A stretch of DNA of 17,743 nt from the NCBI GenBank assembly GCA_004552615.1, contig SFNZ01000032.1:1-17743 (forward strand), read 5' to 3'. Positions 1 through 6,602 of the stretch are shown in pieces (the first letter of the stretch is position 1; every line of letters begins with the position of its first letter). A model generated the notes under the pieces. The model was not told where the DNA came from, did not search any database, and was given only the letters and a program-made list of their open reading frames with translations. A program made the position numbers and the translations under genes. This DNA comes from Bacteroidales bacterium. Lineage in GTDB: Bacteria; Bacteroidota; Bacteroidia; Bacteroidales; UBA932.

Positions 1-97
1 TTTCAAGTCCGCAACGGGCTGCTCACCGAGACAATACCAGATGTACGGGGAGAAGGCAGTCTTGCAGGGCGACATGATCGCAGAAGAGGAAGACTAA
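1..97 (+). CDS. AraC-family transcriptional regulator, C-terminal end only (partial)
   Basis: The reading frame beginning at base 2 runs open to a TAA at 95-97 (followed by TAG) and encodes about 31 residues. They start FKSATGCSPRQYQ, which fits the last helix-turn-helix block of AraC/XylS DNA-binding domains (consensus-like FKxxTGxSPxxYR), and end in an acidic tail (EEED). The rest of the gene lies left of the window. The protein could be a stand-alone AraC regulator or the output domain of a hybrid two-component sensor, which is common in Bacteroidales; the fragment cannot tell these apart. A hairpin at 154-183 follows it. The call rests on a short motif, so it is moderately secure. Confidence 0.62.
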   Translation, partial: FKSATGCSPRQYQMYGEKAVLQGDMIAEEED

Positions 98-153
98 TAG
101 ATTCCGCCGTTGATGGAAATGACATCAGGACATCATTCGCTACAAAAAGACAA

Positions 154-183
154 GATCCGGTGCTTTTCACAAAGAACCGGATC
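154..183 (+). terminator. Hairpin terminator after the AraC-type gene
   Basis: GATCCGGT (154-161) and ACCGGATC (176-183) are perfect complements. After one G/A mismatch, CTTT (163-166) pairs with AAAG (171-174), closing on a 4-nt loop. It lies 57 bp after the AraC stop codon. The downstream side is only weakly T-rich, so termination is likely but not certain. The remaining gap up to 341 is AT-rich and shows no gene. Confidence 0.55.
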
Positions 184-300
184 CCTTATATAAAACGAAC
201 TTAACAAATAGACATAAAAACCTTTTATTGTCTGGTTGCAAAGTTATAAATATAAAACGTTAATACCAAATATTTCTAAAGAAATTATTAATATTTTAGT

Positions 301-320
301 CGGATTTTCTTATAAATCCG
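301..320 (-). terminator. Hairpin downstream of the lipocalin-like ORF
   Basis: CGGATTT (301-307) and AAATCCG (314-320) form a perfect 7-bp stem with a 6-nt loop, 22 bp beyond the stop of the minus-strand lipocalin-like ORF, in a very AT-rich gap. Read from the minus strand it is followed by ACTAAAATATT, a poor U-tract. It may serve as a terminator for either convergent transcript. Confidence 0.4.
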
Positions 321-341
321 TACAGATTAACGTTACAATCA

Positions 342-704
342 TTACATACCTGCAACTTCGCCAGGTATGTCGGCACGCCTATATACCGATATATCAGTAT
401 CATCTGCTGAGGATGTCCATACCATCGTGTCCTCATCCTGCAACCTGACGATATAGTCATTGTTCCAGAAGCCGTACTCGTGGTCATAGAGTCCATTCAC
501 GAGATTCACGCCGTTCTCTTCGTCATAGACGAGTTCGAAAGTTCCGGAATAATGTACCGGAACGGCTGAATCGACGTTCTGATATATATTGAAGGCCCTG
601 TCCCGGGACTCGAGGGAGATATATACATATCTGTCCCCGGATGTCATATCTTCCCCTCTCCATTCGGTGAGGTGCCACTCTCCGGATATCTGGTAATAGG
701 ACAC
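342..704 (-). pseudogene. Lipocalin-like protein, probably 5'-truncated
   Basis: This 120-residue ORF starts with GTG and resembles the beta-barrel part of small lipocalin-like lipoproteins of Bacteroidales. It begins SGEWHLTEWRG, continues with an IYQN..HYSGTFEL stretch and a Y.V..L.D.DTMVWTS strand, and ends in YRRADIPGEV. Family members normally begin with a lipoprotein signal and cysteine. Here the fold starts at residue 6 and an in-frame TGA lies three codons upstream of the GTG. The tsf terminator hairpin ends only about 20 bp before the start, leaving no room for a signal sequence. A different frame just upstream reads RLLQLFLTVC, lipobox-like, so a 5' deletion or a frameshift is possible. 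It may be non-functional or a cytoplasmic remnant. Family recognition is fair; the pseudogene status is inference. Confidence 0.55.
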
Positions 705-724
705 ATACCGTCAAGAATAACTGA

Positions 725-752
725 AGAAGCCGGCCCAAAAAGGTCGGCTTCT
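725..752 (-). terminator. Terminator of the rplM-rpsI-rpsB-tsf operon
   Basis: On the minus strand AGAAGCCGACC and GGCCGGCTTCT form an 11-bp stem with one A/C mismatch around a T-rich 6-nt loop, followed by TCAGTTATTCTT. It sits 25 bp after the tsf stop codon, the expected place for an intrinsic terminator. Confidence 0.75.
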
Positions 753-777
753 CTTGGATGATATTGTGCTGTGACAA

Positions 778-1611
778 TTAGTCGTTCAGTGAGAATCTCT
801 TGAATGCAAGCACCTTGGCATCCTTGTCGGCTGCGTGGATATAGTCGAGGACAGAAATCTTGCCGTCCCAGATGAAATCCTGAGCCTCGAGGGTCTGCTC
901 CTTGAAGAACTTCTTGAGCTTGCCCTTGGCGATATTCTCAAGCATTGCCTCAGGCTTGCCAGCCATCTTCGGATCCTCTGCAATCTGCTGCTTGTACATT
1001 GCAAGTTCCTTCTCTACGGTGTCCTGAGGGCAGTCAGACTCGGATACTGATACAGGATGCATGGAGGTAACCTGCATTGCAACGTTCTTTCCGGTCTCCT
1101 CCGGAACTTCCTTGTTGAAAGCTACGATGGAAGCGACCTTGGAGTTGTTGTGAACGTACTGTGCAATGTATGGAGCCTCGAGGGTAGCATAGTATGCGAG
1201 CACGTGCTTCTCACCAGTCTTGCCGGTCTGGGCAGAAATCTCTTCCTCAACGGTATGTCCGTTAGGCATCTTCACGGCCTTGAGAGCCTCAGCGTCAGCA
1301 GGATAAGCTGCGATAGCCGCATCTGCGATGGCGTTTGCGAGGGTCTTGAAATCCGGTGTAGCCGAAACGAAGTCGGTCTCGCAGCCGAGGCAGACGATAA
1401 TCGCCTTGTTGCCGTCGATGCGCACGAGAACAGCTCCCTCGGTAGTCTCGCGGTCAGCCCTCTTGGCTGCAACGAGCTTGCCTTTCTCACGGATGATGTC
1501 CATAGCCTTCTCGAAATTGCCTTCAGCCTCGATAAGGGCATTCTTGCAATCCATCATTCCGGCGCTGGTCATCTTGCGTAATTTCATTACGTCAGCTGCT
1601 GTAATTTGCAT
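778..1611 (-). CDS. tsf: Translation elongation factor Ts
   Basis: EF-Ts is the nucleotide exchange factor that regenerates EF-Tu-GTP from EF-Tu-GDP during protein synthesis in the cytoplasm. The 277-residue product starts MQITAADVMKLRKMTSAGMM with the N-terminal UBA-like module that binds EF-Tu. It carries the conserved TDFV motif (residues 79-82), whose Asp-Phe pair inserts near the Mg site of EF-Tu. The C-terminal half (residues 130-277) has the dimerization-type core and ends SVLDYIHAADKDAKVLAFKRF. Length is normal for Bacteroidetes. It starts 18 bp after rpsB, the near-universal rpsB-tsf pairing, and is the last gene of the operon before the hairpin at 725-752. Nothing is abnormal. Confidence 0.97.
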   Translation of the reverse strand: MQITAADVMKLRKMTSAGMMDCKNALIEAEGNFEKAMDIIREKGKLVAAKRADRETTEGAVLVRIDGNKAIIVCLGCETDFVSATPDFKTLANAIADAAIAAYPADAEALKAVKMPNGHTVEEEISAQTGKTGEKHVLAYYATLEAPYIAQYVHNNSKVASIVAFNKEVPEETGKNVAMQVTSMHPVSVSESDCPQDTVEKELAMYKQQIAEDPKMAGKPEAMLENIAKGKLKKFFKEQTLEAQDFIWDGKISVLDYIHAADKDAKVLAFKRFSLND

Positions 1612-1629
1612 GGTGTAATAGATTTAAGA

Positions 1630-2469
1630 TTATTCTGCTTTAACTTCTTCAGCTGCCTCTGCTGCCTTAGGAGCCTCTTCTACAGCTTCCTCAGCCTCTG
1701 CCTTGGCGGCCTTGCGAGGACGGAGCTTCTTGGTTGCCGGTTTCTCGGCAGCCTCGGTAACGGCCTCTTTCTCCTTCTCAAGCTTCCTTTCGCTCAATCC
1801 CTCCTGAATGGCTGCGCAAAGTGCACCGGTGATCTGCTCGATAGACTTTGCGGCGTCGTCATTAGCCGGAATCACATAATCAATTGGGGTAGGATCGCAA
1901 CATGTATCAACCATAGCGATTACCGGAATGTTCAGACGGTTTGCCTCTTTTACGGCATTAGCCTCTTTCTGTATGTCCACTACGAAAAGTGCTGACGGGA
2001 GACGGCTCATGTCCTTGATGGAACCGAGGTTCTTCTCAAGCTTGGCTCTCTGGCGGTCAACCTGGAGACGCTCGCGTTTTGCGAGTTTGTCATAAGTACC
2101 ATCTTCTTTCATCTTGTCGATGGTGTTCATCTTCTTGATGGCCTTACGGATGGTAGGGAAGTTGGTGAGCATTCCGCCCGGCCACCTCTCTGTTACATAA
2201 GGCATATTTACAGAAGCGGCTTTCTCGGCGATGATGTCCTTAGCCTGCTTCTTGGTGGCTACGAAGAGAATCTTGCGGCCTGAGCGTGCAAGTTCCTTCA
2301 TGGCCTCTGCAGCCTCGTCTATCTTGACGATACTCTTGTGCAGGTCGATGATGTGAATCCCGTTCCTCTCGATGAAGATATAAGGAGCCATTTTAGGATT
2401 CCATTTCCTGGCAAGATGCCCGAAATGTGCACCTGCTTCGAGTAATTCTTGGAAATTTGTTCTTGGCAT
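1630..2469 (-). CDS. rpsB: 30S ribosomal protein S2 (uS2)
   Basis: uS2 binds late to the 30S subunit, between head and body, and helps hold S1 where present. The product is 279 residues starting MPRTNFQELLEAGAHFGHLARKW, the standard opening of Bacteroidetes S2. IFIERNGIHIIDLHK, FVATKKQAKDI, RWPGGMLTNF and IPVIAMVDTCCDP are all conserved S2 blocks. The tail from about residue 235 is lengthened by a Lys/Ala/Glu-rich, low-complexity segment, a lineage feature that is probably disordered. An in-frame upstream ATG at 2595 would add 42 basic residues, but the family alignment and the structured leader favour the start at 2469. It is followed after 18 bp by tsf. In enterobacteria S2 represses its own rpsB-tsf mRNA; the long leader upstream suggests an analogous control here. 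Confidence 0.96.
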   Translation of the reverse strand: MPRTNFQELLEAGAHFGHLARKWNPKMAPYIFIERNGIHIIDLHKSIVKIDEAAEAMKELARSGRKILFVATKKQAKDIIAEKAASVNMPYVTERWPGGMLTNFPTIRKAIKKMNTIDKMKEDGTYDKLAKRERLQVDRQRAKLEKNLGSIKDMSRLPSALFVVDIQKEANAVKEANRLNIPVIAMVDTCCDPTPIDYVIPANDDAAKSIEQITGALCAAIQEGLSERKLEKEKEAVTEAAEKPATKKLRPRKAAKAEAEEAVEEAPKAAEAAEEVKAE

Positions 2470-2692
2470 TTTTAATCGTGTTGTTTCTTTTGTTACACTT
2501 TTCCTCGAGGCCATTGCCTTAGCCTGTCGGACTCTTTTCATCAATCCAGAAGCAGCGGGCTTCCCGGTCTTCCGGATTTTCCGCAGTGCCGGCAATCTTC
2601 AAGCAGCTTGCGCGGATGTCACATCCGCCACGAGGTCAGAAGATTTCTGTACCGGACTGTGCAATAATAATAAACCAGAGTTGCAGCAGCGA
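2470..2692 (-). promoter_or_regulatory. Structured rpsB leader (candidate ribosomal-protein autoregulatory RNA)
   Basis: This 223-nt gap between rpsI and rpsB is long for an operon otherwise spaced by 9-18 bp, and it folds well. In the order of the minus-strand RNA: (1) GGT-CAGAA/TTCTG-ACC, 2634-2653, with one bulge. (2) GCGGATGT-C-ACATCCGC, 2612-2628, a perfect 8-bp inverted repeat. (3) A compound hairpin made of AATCCGGAAG against CTTCTGGATT (10 pairs including one G-U) enclosing CGGG-AAG-CCCG, just upstream of about 2540. An A-rich unstructured segment then leads to the rpsB start. A weak -7-like TATTATTG lies soon after the rpsI stop, so a separate rpsB-tsf promoter is possible. The function as an S2-binding leader is inferred. 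Confidence 0.5.
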
Positions 2693-3085
2693 TTAACGTT
2701 TGCTGAACTGGAAGCGGCGGCGTGCACCAGGCTGACCAGGCTTCTTCCTCTCGACCTCTCTTGGGTCACGGGTGAGGAATCCGGCAGATTTGAGTGCTGA
2801 GCGGTAAGCCTCTTTGTCTATCTCGCAGAGTGCGCGGGAGATTCCGAGTCTGAGCGCTTCAGCCTGACCTTTGATTCCACCTCCGACGAGGTTGGCCTTC
2901 ACGTCAAACTGTCCTGCCGCACCGGTAACTTCGAAAGGCTGGTTCACGATGTACTGGAGGGAACCGTCTGTGAAATAGTTCTCGAGCTCTCTTCCGTTGA
3001 TCGTGATCTTGCCTGTTCCGGCAGCGACATAAACACGAGCCACAGCTGATTTACGTCTTCCAAGGGCGTTTACTGTTTTTTCCAT
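2693..3085 (-). CDS. rpsI: 30S ribosomal protein S9 (uS9)
   Basis: uS9 sits in the head of the 30S subunit, and its C-terminal tail reaches the P-site tRNA anticodon loop. The 130-residue product begins MEKTVNALGRRKSAVARVYV, contains the conserved GRKSAVARV and GGGIKGQAEALRLGI blocks, and ends in the diagnostic basic tail ARRRFQFSKR. Length is normal. It follows rplM after 9 bp, the conserved L13-S9 gene pair, so the two are co-transcribed. The downstream gap to rpsB is unusually long and structured. Confidence 0.97.
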   Translation of the reverse strand: MEKTVNALGRRKSAVARVYVAAGTGKITINGRELENYFTDGSLQYIVNQPFEVTGAAGQFDVKANLVGGGIKGQAEALRLGISRALCEIDKEAYRSALKSAGFLTRDPREVERKKPGQPGARRRFQFSKR

Positions 3086-3094
3086 TTGCTCTGT

Positions 3095-3547
3095 TTAAAT
3101 TTCGTTCAACTTAATTTCTCTTGGCTGCTGCGCCTGGTGCGGATGCTCAGGACCTGCATATACGTGCAGATTTCCGAGGATGTCGTCACCAAGACGTGTC
3201 TTGGGAAGCATTCCCTTGACAGCCTTCCTGATAAGTTCAGCAGGTCTCTTCTGAAGAATCTCCTTCGGCGTAGAGAAACGCTGTCCACCAGGGAACCCGG
3301 TGTAACGAGTGTATACTCTGTCGGTCATCTTTTTGCCTCCAAGAGCCACCTTCTCAGCGTTGATCACGATAACGTTGTCACCGCAATCGACGTTAGGTGT
3401 GAACCCTGGCTTGTTCTTGCCGCGGAGGACAAGAGCAACCCTGGAAGCAAGACGGCCAAGTGCCAGATCGGTAGCATCAATGACGACCCACTCCTTCTTT
3501 ACAGTTGCCTTGTTAAGGTACACTGATTTGTAACTTTGTGTGTCCAC
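3095..3547 (-). CDS. rplM: 50S ribosomal protein L13 (uL13)
   Basis: uL13 is an early-assembling 50S protein that binds 23S rRNA. The product is 150 residues with the L13 blocks WVVIDATDLALGRLASRVA, HxN-type region PNVDCGDNVIVINAEKV, YTRYTGFPGG and KGMLPKTRLGDDILGNLHVYAGPEHPH. The initiation codon is GTG; MDTQSYKS at this position matches the usual Bacteroidales start (MDTLSYKT-like), which supports it over an internal ATG. It is the first gene of the operon, about 55-60 nt downstream of the promoter at 3609-3639, and is followed by rpsI after 9 bp. Confidence 0.97.
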   Translation of the reverse strand: MDTQSYKSVYLNKATVKKEWVVIDATDLALGRLASRVALVLRGKNKPGFTPNVDCGDNVIVINAEKVALGGKKMTDRVYTRYTGFPGGQRFSTPKEILQKRPAELIRKAVKGMLPKTRLGDDILGNLHVYAGPEHPHQAQQPREIKLNEI

Positions 3548-3578
3548 TGTCTTGATCTTTAATTGGTTAATAATAAAA

Positions 3579-3613
3579 CTTTGCGATCCCTACACATTAT
3601 AGGGGTCGCAAAG
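3579..3613. repeat. 14-bp inverted repeat across the rplM promoter
   Basis: CTTTGCGATCCCTA (3579-3592) is matched by TAGGGGTCGCAAAG (3600-3613): 13 of 14 positions pair around a 7-nt centre, and the single exception is a T/G. Read from the minus strand the right side is followed by TTTTATTATT, so the element looks like an intrinsic terminator. However, its first arm overlaps the -7 box, so RNA started at this promoter would contain only the inner CCCTA/TAGGG hairpin at its 5' end. It may act as an operator, a 5'-end stabilizing hairpin, or a terminator for read-through from upstream on that strand. Confidence 0.7.
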
Positions 3614-3639
3614 GTAACAATAATTTTCCAAACGGCAAA
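3609..3639 (-). promoter_or_regulatory. Bacteroidetes-type promoter for rplM operon
   Basis: On the minus strand TTTG (3636-3639) is separated by exactly 19 bp from TACCTTTG (3609-3616), a full match to the primary sigma consensus TTTG-N19-TAnnTTTG of Bacteroides. Transcription should begin near 3603-3605, giving a leader of about 57 nt before rplM. Confidence 0.8.
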
Positions 3640-3688
3640 ATTTCCCTTGAAATTAAGATATTGAGGCACATCTTATACGAATATTTCT

Positions 3689-3696
3689 TATATTTG
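3689..3696 (+). promoter_or_regulatory. Putative -7 box for the SSS transporter gene
   Basis: TATATTTG matches the Bacteroidetes -7 consensus TAnnTTTG, 62 bp before the ATG at 3759. No good TTTG lies at the usual 19-bp distance (a TTG is at 3661-3663, too far), so the promoter may be weak or may need an activator. Confidence 0.4.
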
Positions 3697-3700
3697 AAGT

Positions 3701-3722
3701 CCGGTGCGCACCGACGCGCCGG
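3701..3722 (+). promoter_or_regulatory. GC-rich hairpin in the 5' leader of the SSS gene
   Basis: CCGGTGCG (3701-3708) pairs with CGCGCCGG (3715-3722), including one G-U pair, over a 6-nt loop. The inner CGGTGCGCACCG (3702-3713) is also a perfect palindrome, an alternative fold or DNA operator. It starts 5 bp after the putative -7 box and ends 36 bp before the ATG, in an otherwise AT-rich leader. It may be an operator or a leader structure; its function is unknown. Confidence 0.5.
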
Positions 3723-3758
3723 CTCAACACTAATATTAACACATTCACGAATCAATCA

Positions 3759-5342
3759 ATGAGTATTTTCGACTGGCTCATCGTGGCCGTTTTCCTCGGG
3801 GCCCTCATCACTATCGGGTATCTGTTCTCCCACAAGAACAAGAACATTGAAGATTATTTCGTCGCCGGAAGGTCCATGCCGGGATGGATCGTGGCGATTG
3901 CCGCGGCCGGCACGACCATCAGTGCCGGGACGTTCGTGGGCTCGCCCGAGCTCGGATTCAACACGAACCTCACCTATATAATAAATCTGCTCGGCTCCAT
4001 TCTGGGCGGCACGCTCGTGGCGGCACTCATAATGCCGAAGCTTTACAATGCCCGGACCATCACCATTTACGGATTCATCGGGGACCGCTTCGGGGAGAAT
4101 TCCAAAAGGGCCAACAGCATAATGTTCCTGCTCGGCCAGCTCTTCACGTCGGGCTCGAGGCTGTTCATCGCAGCCATCGCGGTGTCCGTCATCATATTCG
4201 GCAAAATTGACTTCACCTTCATAGTATGCTCCATAATCATCCTCGGACTGGTGTCCACGTTCTACACCATGATGGGAGGAATCAAGGGGCTGCTCTATAT
4301 CGACACGTTCCAGACCCTGCTCATGACTTTCACCGGAGTTGTGGCTCTCGTAATGGTCTATTGTTCGCTGAAGGGCATGAGCTTCGCAGACATCTGGGCA
4401 CAGCTCACGGCCGGCGGAATGGTGAAGATCCCGGGAGCCGATTCAGGAATCGCAGAAGGAGGAGTGCTGACCGGCTGGGAGGCAGGAAGCAAGGTAAAAA
4501 TGTTCGACCCGAGCATCGATTTCGCGAAGCCTTATACTATAATAGGAGGAATGATCGGCATCGCTTTCTTCAAGATAGCGCAGTACACCACGGACCAGGA
4601 ATTCGTGCAACGCCAGCTCTCCTGCAAGAGCGTGAAGAAGGCCGGAACCTCCCTGATCTGGTCACAGCTTCTCGCGATACCTATCGTATTGACTTTCCTC
4701 AGCATCGGACTTCTGCTCTGGGTCAAGTACATCAATGACCCGTATATCGACGGACAGATCAGCGCAGGATTCTTCAGCGACGCGAGGGACCTCTTCCCGC
4801 AATATATCAAGAACCATATTCCTACCGGAGTCAGGGGACTCATGATCACCGGACTTCTCGCAGCCGCATTGTCGAGCTTCAACTCGGCCATCAATGCAAT
4901 GGCGTCAAGCTTCGTGGACGACCTTTACCTGCCGATCCGCAGGGACATGGGCAAGGCCATCAAGAGCGACAAGGACCAGATCAGTTCGTCCCGCTGGATG
5001 GCTGGACTGATGGGAATGCTGCTCACATTGTTCGCAATCATCACCGCGATAATGCAGGAGGCCAGCGGACTGAATCTCGTGGATTTCGCCACCGGCATAA
5101 TGTGCTTCGCCTACGGCGGAATGATCGGTGTGTTCCTTACCGCAATCTTCTCGAAGAGGGGCAATTCCAAATCCGTCATGGCAGCCCTCATAGTCGGTGC
5201 GATGATAATCATCCCGCTGATGTTCCAGAAGCAGCTTTTCGGACAGACCTACATAGCCTGGAGCTGGTGGTGCCCTATAGCCGGCATCGTCTCCACCCTC
5301 GTCTGCCTCTCCGGCAAGCCTGCATCCGCCAAGGCTGAATAG
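3759..5342 (+). CDS. Sodium:solute symporter (SSS/SLC5 family)
   Basis: This inner-membrane carrier of 527 residues is predicted to import a small solute with Na+. It has the family opening: a first membrane helix, then EDYFVAGRSMPGW (31-43), then AAAGTTISAGTFVGSPE (about 48-64), the unwound first core helix. AAALSSFNSAINAMASSF (about 368-385) matches the core helix whose Ser/Thr residues hold the Na+ at the Na2 site. About 13 hydrophobic segments are visible along the length. The substrate cannot be read from sequence; SSS members carry sugars, sialic acid, amino acids or myo-inositol. It is a single-gene unit with its own leader hairpin, converging on the MFS gene across a shared hairpin. 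Proximity to the mannosidase locus suggests a sugar substrate, but that is inference. Confidence 0.88.
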   Translation: MSIFDWLIVAVFLGALITIGYLFSHKNKNIEDYFVAGRSMPGWIVAIAAAGTTISAGTFVGSPELGFNTNLTYIINLLGSILGGTLVAALIMPKLYNARTITIYGFIGDRFGENSKRANSIMFLLGQLFTSGSRLFIAAIAVSVIIFGKIDFTFIVCSIIILGLVSTFYTMMGGIKGLLYIDTFQTLLMTFTGVVALVMVYCSLKGMSFADIWAQLTAGGMVKIPGADSGIAEGGVLTGWEAGSKVKMFDPSIDFAKPYTIIGGMIGIAFFKIAQYTTDQEFVQRQLSCKSVKKAGTSLIWSQLLAIPIVLTFLSIGLLLWVKYINDPYIDGQISAGFFSDARDLFPQYIKNHIPTGVRGLMITGLLAAALSSFNSAINAMASSFVDDLYLPIRRDMGKAIKSDKDQISSSRWMAGLMGMLLTLFAIITAIMQEASGLNLVDFATGIMCFAYGGMIGVFLTAIFSKRGNSKSVMAALIVGAMIIIPLMFQKQLFGQTYIAWSWWCPIAGIVSTLVCLSGKPASAKAE

Positions 5343-5374
5343 CCCTCGAGAAAACTGATGGCAGCGATACGATT

Positions 5375-5414
5375 CCGCCGTGCCGGACCCTGAAACGGGG
5401 TTGCGGCACGGCGG
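5375..5414. terminator. Shared bidirectional terminator hairpin between SSS and MFS genes
   Basis: CCGCCGTGCCG (5375-5385) and CGGCACGGCGG (5404-5414) are perfect 11-bp complements. Inside them ACCC (5387-5390) pairs with GGGT (5398-5401), and flanking TT/AA can extend the stem past a one-base bulge. It lies between two convergent stop codons (5342 and 5435), so it can end both transcripts. T-tracts are weak on both sides. Confidence 0.75.
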
Positions 5415-5434
5415 GAAAAGAAGTTTACCAATAG

Positions 5435-6586
5435 TTATGATGCGAGTCTTCTGAGGAAGAACGCGCAGAATGCGAGATATGCCATGCAGACGCCTATCAC
5501 GATGAGCGAACCGGCCTGGCTTCCGATGAGGTCGGCAAGAACTCCCATGCATGGAGGTATCACGGCTCCTCCGGATACTCCGGTAATCATCAGCCCTGAG
5601 ATCTCGTTGGCCTTCTCCGGCCTTGCCTTCATGGCTGCAGAATAGATGATAGGGAAAATGCTGGAGCAGAGGAATCCTATAAGCCCTATTAGGACGAGCA
5701 TAGGCAGGGTACCTTTCACGAAGAAAAGGAGCACGAGGGCCACCACAGCAGCTACAATGTTGTAAACGAAATACTTGGCATCGTCAATCCTTGCCAGGAG
5801 CACCGAACCGGCGAGAGCGCCGACTGTACGGCAAACGAAATAAACGCTCGAAGCCAGACCCGCTTTCTCTACAGCCCATCCGGCTCTCTCAATGAGAAGC
5901 TTCGGTGACACCGTATTGACTCCGACATCCACTCCCACTACGAAGAAAATACCGAAGAACAACAACAGGATACGGCTGTCCTTGAGGAGTCCGAACACGG
6001 CTCCTGCAGAGGACGCCTCACTCTCCGGGGCTTCTTCCCTGATAGGAGTGGCAAGCAGCCAGAGACCTGAGAGCAAGGTGACAGCGGCGAATATCGGGAA
6101 AAGATATTTCCAGTTCCCGAGTGTTCCTGCGGCGAATGCGGCAATAAACGGTCCGCAGAATGAGGATACGGCCTTGACCACCTGGCCGGCCGTGAGGGAG
6201 CTCGTGAGGGCATCCCCTTTGACAACATTGGTAAGTAGCGGGTTCAATGATACCTGCAGGATGGTGTTCCCGATTCCGAGAAGCACGAACGCGAACATGC
6301 AGGTGACAAAATTGTAACTGATGAAAGGCAGCAGCATTCCGATGAAGGTGATGACATTACTGACCTGCACCATGTTCTTCCGGCCGGCCTTGTTCATGGC
6401 CATTGCTGCCGGGATTGAAAGCAGGAGGAACCAGATGAAGACCATGGACGGAATGAATCCGGCGAGAGTCTCGCTCAGGTTGAAGTCCTGTTTCACATAA
6501 CTCGTGGAAATGCCCACGACATCGCAGAAACCCATCACGAAGAAGCCGAAGAGGACGGGCAGTGCTTTGGTGAAGTTCTTGTTCAT
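5435..6586 (-). CDS. MFS sugar transporter (FHS/FucP-like)
   Basis: This inner-membrane major facilitator protein of 383 residues likely imports a monosaccharide by proton symport. It begins MNKNFTKALPVLFGFFVMGFCDVVG, similar to fucose/glucose/galactose-H+ symporters of Bacteroidales. The loop between helices 2 and 3 holds a shortened motif A (NKAGRKNM, residues 65-72). A charged central loop (REEAPESEASS, about 183-193) splits two six-helix halves. It is slightly shorter than typical FucP (about 400-440 residues) but looks complete. It starts 16 bp after the GntR regulator gene and should be co-transcribed with and controlled by it, which suggests its substrate or a related sugar is the effector. 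Given the GH38/GH92 genes nearby, mannose is a reasonable but untested substrate. Confidence 0.82.
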   Translation of the reverse strand: MNKNFTKALPVLFGFFVMGFCDVVGISTSYVKQDFNLSETLAGFIPSMVFIWFLLLSIPAAMAMNKAGRKNMVQVSNVITFIGMLLPFISYNFVTCMFAFVLLGIGNTILQVSLNPLLTNVVKGDALTSSLTAGQVVKAVSSFCGPFIAAFAAGTLGNWKYLFPIFAAVTLLSGLWLLATPIREEAPESEASSAGAVFGLLKDSRILLLFFGIFFVVGVDVGVNTVSPKLLIERAGWAVEKAGLASSVYFVCRTVGALAGSVLLARIDDAKYFVYNIVAAVVALVLLFFVKGTLPMLVLIGLIGFLCSSIFPIIYSAAMKARPEKANEISGLMITGVSGGAVIPPCMGVLADLIGSQAGSLIVIGVCMAYLAFCAFFLRRLAS

Positions 6587-6602
6587 AGTTCAATATGTGT
6601 CT

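Noticed and set aside
236..448. 70-residue plus-strand ORF in the AT-rich gap
   Set aside because: No start context or family signal; it overlaps the hairpin at 301-320 and the antisense of the lipocalin-like ORF.
523..777. 84-residue minus-strand ORF beginning at a TTG just after tsf
   Set aside because: It passes through the tsf terminator and becomes an off-frame reading of the lipocalin-like ORF; only its RLLQLFLTVC piece is of note, as a possible remnant signal.
1057..1581. 174-residue plus-strand ORF opposite tsf
   Set aside because: Shadow of the conserved tsf coding frame; no recognizable domain and no promoter.
2470..2595. N-terminal extension of rpsB by 42 basic residues from an upstream in-frame ATG
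   Set aside because: Bacteroidetes S2 proteins begin at the MPRTNF/MSRTNF position; the upstream part overlaps strong RNA hairpins and is a chance open frame.
4905..5552. 215-residue minus-strand ORF over the end of the SSS gene and start of the gap
   Set aside because: It lies opposite SSS codons and runs through the terminator hairpin; the composition is that of a shadow frame.
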